A stretch of 9,278 bases of DNA from Verrucomicrobiota bacterium (GTDB lineage Bacteria > Verrucomicrobiota > Verrucomicrobiia > Limisphaerales > JAHEOI01), in contig JAHEOI010000099.1 of the NCBI GenBank assembly GCA_018610125.1, forward strand, positions 1 through 9,278. The letters are read 5' to 3'. Below are positions 6,725 through 9,278 of the stretch, piece after piece. The translations under genes were made by a program, and so were the position numbers. Position 1 is the stretch's first letter, and the number at the start of each line of letters is the position of its first letter. The notes beneath the pieces are model-generated. The model was not told the DNA's origin, did not search any database, and worked only from the letters and a program-made list of their open reading frames with translations.

Positions 6725-7067
6725 GTTCCCCCGAGAATAACGCGCTGAAGGAAGGGGAGACAAGGAAAAGGCGGCCGAGGATGCTCGCCCGGTTGGTGAA
6801 TGTCCTCTGTGACTTCGGCCAGAAAATCCGAATAATTGCAGCTATGTTCTTTATTCGCGACGGTTCGACCCGACATGGATCATGCTTCGATCGGAGTCAC
6901 ACGTTCGGGCGATACCCATTCCCATTCCCATAAACGGCCGTTCCTTGGATCCAGCTGTGCCGGCCGAGGGCTTCGTCGGATACCGCCAAAATTGAATATA
7001 CTGCTCAATGTCTTCAATATCGGTGATGGAACCGGACGTGCCGATGTTGGTGACCTGCTTATCCTAA
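6725..7067. other. Intergenic region upstream of the sulfatase operon
   Basis: It should contain the operon promoter on the minus strand, but I see no convincing -35/-10 pair. Open frames here give unnatural products. The plus frame at about 6984-7070 reads LNVFNIGDGTGRADVGDLLILTG, faintly like a dockerin repeat, without enough support to call. A short run of CCCATT units lies at 6915-6930. Confidence 0.45.
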
Positions 7068-7082
7068 CTGGGCGAAGCCCAG
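7068..7082 (-). terminator. Short hairpin downstream of the PHP phosphodiesterase gene
   Basis: CTGGGC (7068-7073) pairs perfectly with GCCCAG (7077-7082) around GAA. On the minus strand it lies 27 bases after the stop codon at 7110-7112 and forms GGGC-TTC-GCCC. No T-run follows on the minus strand; a T-rich stretch follows on the plus strand. Termination is inferred from position. Confidence 0.4.
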
Positions 7083-7109
7083 CGAACATCTTTATGTCTT
7101 TATAGCCCC

Positions 7110-8240
7110 TTAGTCGATCGAGCTTTCCAGGGTGATCCGAGCGTGGGTTTCGGGGGCGATGACCGCGTTGGCAACCGTGAACGGCATTTGGACGCGGTCC
7201 AAGCGATCGAGGGTTTTTAGCGACAAAGTGATTTTGCTGTAAGGCTCGAGCGTCAGAACGGCGGCATGATGATGGAGGGAATACTCGCTTGCATTCTGGA
7301 GAATAAACCTATGGCCCGTTGTATTTTGAATTTCGAATTCCAGCACAGAGCTATCCTCGATATAGGAAGCGCCTGTCACCTGGAGCGATTCCTCAATCAG
7401 CGGCACCAGATATTCTTTTCGGCCGACCAGTAAGTCATCCTTCCACACGACGGTGCGGCCGTCGAAAAGTGCCTTTTTGAGCGCTTCCTTGGAATGATCT
7501 TTGGCAAAGACAAGGGTGACCGGGCGGTGCCCACCCTCATGCACGTCGTAATCCCAGTCGATCAGCCCATGCACATCGGAGGTGCCCATAATCGTCAAGT
7601 CGTGGTCGAGGGCGATGCGCAGCGCTTTCTTGGAGTATCTCTTTGAGTTGACGACTTCAATCCCATGCAACAAGCCGTCCTCGATCAGGTCGCGATGCAT
7701 ATCGGAAAACGGAGGGATGCCGTCGTCGGCCTGATTCAACCAGCTCGGATGGTTCCAGAAAATGAACGCCCCTTGGGACTCGGCTTCTTGGAAGACCTCC
7801 CTGACGTCGTCCTTAAGCAGTGGGTTGGCATCGTCCAAAAAGACCGCATTCGCATGGCCCGGCGGCATCGATCGGGTGATCTCGGAACCGTTGATCACGA
7901 TCAGTTCCTCCTCCTCGACCTCGGCAGCGGCAACCTCATAGGCTCGATTCCGGTCGGGGTGCGGGATATCATCCTGATGCGGCTGATATTCCAAATGATC
8001 GGTGATGGCGATGGCATCCAATTGATCTCTGAGTCCCTCCTTCACACGGATGTCAGGCCAGACACTGCCATCCGAAAAGGCGGTGTGGATATGCAGGTCT
8101 GTCGACATGGTATGATAACCGTCGATGTCCGGGAATACGATTTCCCGAGATTTGTGGCCTGAATCATTCGGATGACCCTCCACGCCTACGCAGGGGATGG
8201 CCAATCCAATGAGAATCCGTGACAAAGTTTTCCAGCTCAT
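7110..8240 (-). CDS. Secreted PHP-domain phosphodiesterase, Sb-PDE-like, 376 residues
   Basis: The PHP (polymerase and histidinol phosphatase) domain hydrolyses phosphate mono- or diesters with a trinuclear metal centre. Numbered from the ATG at 8240: DLHIHTAFSDG (48-58) gives His50, His52 and Asp57; AITDHLEYQPH (78-88) gives His82; INGSEITRSMPPGHANAVF gives Glu120 and His129; FWNHP gives His164; GTSDVHG (219-225) gives Asp222 and His224. All expected ligands are present. The blocks REIVFPDIDGYH (32-43), IPHPDRNR and GGHRPVTLVFAK (236-247), plus a beta-rich C-terminal domain (about 290-376), match the Sb-PDE family as I remember it, a group of secreted phosphodiesterases. ATG 8240 was chosen over the longer frame (to 8378) because a hydrophobic signal-like segment (about 8-20) follows it; it has no Shine-Dalgarno, so the start is moderately certain. 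It is transcribed in the same direction as the sulfatase operon, but 385 bases and a hairpin separate them, so it is probably a separate unit. Substrate is unknown. Confidence 0.93.
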   Translation of the reverse strand: MSWKTLSRILIGLAIPCVGVEGHPNDSGHKSREIVFPDIDGYHTMSTDLHIHTAFSDGSVWPDIRVKEGLRDQLDAIAITDHLEYQPHQDDIPHPDRNRAYEVAAAEVEEEELIVINGSEITRSMPPGHANAVFLDDANPLLKDDVREVFQEAESQGAFIFWNHPSWLNQADDGIPPFSDMHRDLIEDGLLHGIEVVNSKRYSKKALRIALDHDLTIMGTSDVHGLIDWDYDVHEGGHRPVTLVFAKDHSKEALKKALFDGRTVVWKDDLLVGRKEYLVPLIEESLQVTGASYIEDSSVLEFEIQNTTGHRFILQNASEYSLHHHAAVLTLEPYSKITLSLKTLDRLDRVQMPFTVANAVIAPETHARITLESSID

Positions 8241-8295
8241 AGCAAAACGTCGATCTGATGGTCTTTCTCGGTTGAAAATAAGCTCGATTCCGCTC

Positions 8296-8320
8296 ATGGA
8301 AACCATCGTTGATGGAAACC
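8296..8320. promoter_or_regulatory. 9-base direct repeat upstream of the PHP gene, possible operator
   Basis: ATGGAAACC occurs at 8296-8304 and again at 8312-8320, 16 bases from start to start, 56-80 bases upstream of the PHP gene ATG. The spacing suits a regulator bound as a tandem dimer, but chance is not excluded. Confidence 0.25.
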
Positions 8321-8343
8321 CGGCAATCGGACGAGGCATTTTC

Positions 8344-8357
8344 GTCAGCCTGCTGAC
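8344..8357. promoter_or_regulatory. 14-base palindrome upstream of the PHP gene, possible operator
   Basis: GTCAGC (8344-8349) and GCTGAC (8352-8357) form a perfect inverted repeat around CT, about 104 bases upstream of the PHP gene start. The size fits a dimeric repressor site; no regulator gene is in the window. Confidence 0.25.
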
Positions 8358-8439
8358 CGCTGATCTAGCCGCCAACATAAAAGGACGGATGGCAAAAGGG
8401 CAAGGGAATTTCGATTTGCTTCAAGCCGGGGCCTTGCCT

Positions 8440-8604
8440 GACAATCTCTTGTGCGGATTGACCTCGTGCCCGTCGGTGAACTTTGAGCGGTTTGTGCGCA
8501 GGCACGTGCTGCCGACGGACGGAACGCCGCCAATCTGGGCGATTGACGAGACGGACCATCTCTTCGGAGCCTGTATGAGCTGTCAACAGGCGGAAGCGGT
8601 ATGA
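8440..8604 (+). pseudogene. Fragment of an AAA-like domain ATPase (AAA_35-like Walker B region)
   Basis: A plus-strand frame reads NFERFVRRHVLPTDGTP then PIWAIDETDHLFGA (bases about 8479-8574). This resembles the Walker B segment and its lead-in of the AAA-like (AAA_35-type) ATPases common in PVC bacteria and cyanobacteria, where I recall a form such as WALDEVDRLF followed by a GSEVFGLFRSWHN-like block. Here that following block is missing: after HLFGA the frame becomes CMSCQQAEAV and stops at 8604. No Walker A region is found upstream, and the frame further left (8197-8390) is not convincing and overlaps the PHP gene on the other strand. It is therefore a truncated, inactive piece. The family assignment rests on memory of the motif and about 30 residues. 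Confidence 0.5.
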
Positions 8605-8643
8605 CGTGGCTGGAGGAACGAGCCTCTCGGGAGGAGGGGCCGT

Positions 8644-8656
8644 TGTATCTATTCAG
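8644..8656 (+). repeat. Short inverted relative of the dispersed repeat core
   Basis: GTATCTATTCAG (8645-8656) is the exact reverse complement of 3308-3319 in copy A, and differs by one base from the reverse complement of 8974-8985 in copy B. With copy B it brackets 8645-8985 as an inverted pair around the large palindrome. Confidence 0.4.
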
Positions 8657-8730
8657 GGTTACAGGCCGACGGACGGGTAGCCGCGCGGGAGCTCGCATTG
8701 ATGGCCGCAAAAAGGCAAACGAGAGGACTC

Positions 8731-8940
8731 TTAACCGCAGATTACGCTGAATGCGCGGATATTGCCGGTGAAAGCCCTGTGAGCTGGATTCTCCCGAGAA
8801 CAAACGCTTCAGACAAACCTCGCGATCCGAGAACAAGCGCTTGTTCCCGGGATAATCCAGTTCACAGGGCCGGCACACGCTCAAAGCGCTTTCACCGGCC
8901 ATGCAGGCCTCGTCCCATCAATCCGTGTAATCCGTGGTTA
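8731..8940. repeat. Composite palindromic element, about 210 bp
   Basis: Three nested arm pairs are visible. Outer: TAACCGCAGATTACGC from 8732 against the reverse complement of 8918-8940 (TAACCACGGATTACACGG...). Middle: GCCGGTGAAAGC (8764-8775) against GCTTTCACCGGC (8888-8899), a perfect 12 bases. Inner: 8775-8809 against 8835-8869, 35-base arms matching at 31 positions, with a 25-base loop at 8810-8834. The right side carries about 18 extra bases between middle and inner arms (about 8870-8887). As RNA or single-stranded DNA it would form one long hairpin. It encodes no convincing protein. The terminal TAACC-R-C-R-GATTAC-R-C type motif is one I recall from intergenic repeats of several bacterial phyla; a non-autonomous mobile or REP-like element is the best guess. 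Confidence 0.75.
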
Positions 8941-8952
8941 TTCTCCACTTCC

Positions 8953-9011
8953 CCTATCTCAAAACATTCAAGCCTGAATAGACACTTCTTTCAACATCAC
9001 TTGTTTCGGCT
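8953..9011. repeat. Dispersed repeat, copy B
   Basis: 8953-8985 matches copy A (3287-3319) at 28 of 33 positions in the same orientation, and ACTTGTTTCGGCT (8999-9011) matches 3340-3352 at 12 of 13. It begins 13 bases beyond the palindromic element. Confidence 0.65.
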
Positions 9012-9278
9012 TAGCCAACGGCCTTTCGAGTGATCGCCGAAAACTGTAAAGCCCTTAGGTGTTCTGTCGGCAAACCTTACAGCTACTGACCTCATTAGCA
9101 TGAAAAAGCAAATGGGTTGGTGCGCAAGAGTGGCAAAGATACCTAAAATGGGTCGATTTCTCGGGTACCACCCACACTTCACGTCGGACGGATAAGCCAC
9201 GCCCCCCTTTGGCATAAAGGATGCTACTAAATCAATGCGGGATAGGCTATCAGTCATTCCAAGCGATAACAAAGAAGC
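9012..9278. other. Right-end stretch, one doubtful minus-strand frame
   Basis: A minus-strand frame is open from 9272 to a stop at 8997, 91 residues beginning MLSLGMTDSLSRIDLVASF and ending FGDHSKGRWLSRNK. Its last codons lie in the dispersed repeat. It has a fairly natural composition with one hydrophobic patch (ICFFMLM), but no recognised domain, no Shine-Dalgarno visible before the window edge, and it may extend further right. I rate it more likely repeat-derived than a functional gene. Confidence 0.2.

Noticed and set aside
6725..6763. Upstream ATG for the sulfatase giving 13 extra residues
   Set aside because: The extra residues (MSPLPSARYSRGN) would precede and disrupt a standard Sec signal peptide that begins cleanly at 6724.
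6915..6930. Short tandem CCCATT units
   Set aside because: Fewer than three units; no reason to treat it as a functional repeat.
6968..7105. Plus-strand peptide LNVFNIGDGTGRADVGDLLILTG, like a dockerin or calcium-binding repeat
   Set aside because: Only one repeat-like segment, spacing of Asp residues does not fit a type I dockerin loop well, and the rest of the frame is unnatural.
8345..8902. Long minus-strand open frame of 185 residues
   Set aside because: Very Arg/Ser/Pro-rich, runs through the palindromic element, and lies antisense to the AAA-like fragment; the reading frame is a by-product of base composition.
8731..8940. CRISPR array
   Set aside because: The repeats are inverted arms of one palindrome, not direct repeats with regular spacers.

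Overview
The window looks like chromosomal DNA of a PVC-superphylum bacterium, most likely Verrucomicrobia and less likely Planctomycetes. Three things point there: a HEAT-repeat protein ending in the c-type heme module typical of giant PVC membrane-bound dehydrogenase-like proteins; a secreted formylglycine sulfatase linked to a Tat-exported amidohydrolase-fold protein; and weak or absent Shine-Dalgarno sequences at most starts. No phylogenetic marker gene is present, so this placement is inference from gene content.

Layout. (1) 1-1063, plus strand: the C-terminal third or so of a PVC heme protein, cut by the left edge. (2) 1064-1324: a non-coding gap between convergent genes, with three perfect hairpins that may end transcription from both sides. 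(3) 1325-2766, minus strand: an unrecognised 114-residue protein, an unassigned coding-like reading frame at 1745-1902, and a CPBP-family membrane protease. (4) 2767-3365: no intact gene, but a fragment of a group II intron reverse transcriptase with its YADD box, running into a dispersed repeat. (5) 3366-6724, minus strand: a compact operon in the order secreted sulfatase, Tat-exported amidohydrolase-fold protein, cytoplasmic amidohydrolase-fold protein. The last two genes overlap by four bases. (6) 6725-7109: a gap with a hairpin behind the next gene. (7) 7110-8240, minus strand: a secreted PHP-type phosphodiesterase of the Sb-PDE kind with all metal ligands visible. (8) 8241-9278: about 1 kb without an intact gene. 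It holds operator-like repeats upstream of the PHP gene, a broken AAA-like ATPase fragment, a composite palindromic element of about 210 bp, and a second copy of the dispersed repeat.

How the genes may work together. The sulfatase should act outside the cytoplasm, removing sulfate from esters after formylglycine maturation. The two following proteins belong to the amidohydrolase-2 superfamily, which includes lactonases and decarboxylases, and could process the desulfated product. Both depart from the classical metal site: the Tat-exported one lacks every recognisable ligand, and the cytoplasmic one keeps four histidines but has His where the family has Asp. The nearby phosphodiesterase is another secreted esterase, but it is a separate transcription unit as far as I can see. 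No substrate can be named from the sequence.

Most unusual items: the sulfatase operon with two atypical amidohydrolase-fold proteins, and the repeat-rich right end, where palindromes and dispersed repeats lie beside gene debris. I found no RNA genes, CRISPR array or intact mobile element.
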